The notes below the pieces were generated by a model. It had not been told where the DNA came from. It saw only the letters and a program-made list of their open reading frames with translations, and did no database searches. A stretch of DNA of 5,849 nt from Thiotrichaceae bacterium (GTDB lineage: Bacteria > Pseudomonadota > Gammaproteobacteria > Thiotrichales > Thiotrichaceae). Positions 5,598 to 5,849 of this stretch are shown piece after piece. The position numbers and the translations under genes were made by a program. Where the stretch lies: NCBI GenBank assembly GCA_027030285.1, contig JALVFC010000014.1, positions 1-5,849 on the forward strand, written 5' to 3'. Position 1 is the stretch's first letter, and each line of letters opens with the position of its first letter.

Positions 5598-5849
5598 ATG
5601 CAAACAAACCACGCCAGCTTCCGAACACTGGGTATTTTTACCAAGCAGCATGATGCCCGTGTGACAGCGACTCTGCTGTCACTGATTGCCCACCTTGAGC
5701 AATATGAGATTCAGGTAATGGTGGATCAATGCGGTGCAAAAATCTGCAAGCAGCCAGGCTATAGCCAGACGGAAATGCTGGAGAAGATTGATCTGGCAGT
5801 GGTACTCGGTGGTGATGGAACCTTGCTGCATACCGGACGCATACTCGCC
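5598..5849 (+). CDS. nadK: NAD kinase, N-terminal part (runs off the window)
   Basis: The frame from the ATG at 5598 stays open to the window end and gives the first 84 residues. NAD kinase phosphorylates NAD to NADP in the cytoplasm and is the main source of NADP. Evidence is the opening strand FRTLGIFTKQHD (8-19), the following LLSLIAHLEQYEIQVMVD helix-strand (26-43), and above all LAVVLGGDGTLLHTGR (66-81) with the diagnostic GGDGT motif at 71-75, whose aspartate is catalytic. Proteobacterial NAD kinases are about 290-300 residues, so roughly 210 are missing past the window edge. No strong Shine-Dalgarno sequence precedes the ATG. The gene is divergent from the AEP-HAD operon, with 175 nt between them, and probably has its own promoter. 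Confidence 0.93.
   Translation, partial: MQTNHASFRTLGIFTKQHDARVTATLLSLIAHLEQYEIQVMVDQCGAKICKQPGYSQTEMLEKIDLAVVLGGDGTLLHTGRILA

Noticed and set aside
5446..5664. 72-codon plus-strand frame between the operon and nadK
   Set aside because: It overlaps the start of nadK in another frame, and its proline/threonine-rich translation simply reflects the pyrimidine-rich tract.
1..5849. CRISPR array, tRNA, rRNA, insertion sequence or integrase
   Set aside because: No regularly spaced repeats, tRNA-like cloverleaf, rRNA segment, transposase or recombinase motif was seen on either strand.

Overview
The window looks like a chromosomal segment of a proteobacterium, most likely a gammaproteobacterium. The evidence is a HemL of 426 residues, the usual proteobacterial length, and the start of a proteobacterial-type NAD kinase. 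This placement is inferred from protein character only; no rRNA or other strong marker is present.

Layout from left to right. Positions 1-285 are AT-rich upstream sequence with an imperfect palindrome just before the first gene. Positions 286-939 (+) encode an XRE-type helix-turn-helix protein with a C-terminal domain resembling the Ig-like domain of NBR1. Positions 940-1449 are mostly intergenic, with one possible single-helix membrane protein (1111-1299, +) and a candidate promoter for the next gene. Positions 1450-2730 (+) encode HemL, glutamate-1-semialdehyde 2,1-aminomutase, with its key motifs intact. A perfect 12-bp inverted repeat overlaps the hemL stop codon, and a C-rich/G-rich REP-like hairpin follows. 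Positions 2828-5422 hold three tightly packed minus-strand genes. In transcription order they are a 420-residue protein combining an archaeo-eukaryotic primase (AEP)-like domain with a HAD phosphatase-like domain, a 204-residue protein of unknown function with an acidic tail, and a 233-residue protein of unknown function. A divergent intergenic region follows, and from 5598 (+) NAD kinase begins and runs off the window.

The minus-strand trio is the most interesting part. Its gaps are 3 and 12 nt, each downstream gene has a Shine-Dalgarno-like sequence in the right place, and the trio is inserted between two housekeeping genes. That points to one operon and probably one functional unit. A nucleic-acid polymerase/primase domain joined to a phosphatase suggests work on DNA or RNA ends, in repair, defence or a mobile element, but the two partner proteins are unrecognised and the function is open. 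The XRE/NBR1-Ig-like protein is a second accessory-type gene with no visible link to the trio. hemL (tetrapyrrole synthesis) and nadK (NADP synthesis) are core metabolism.
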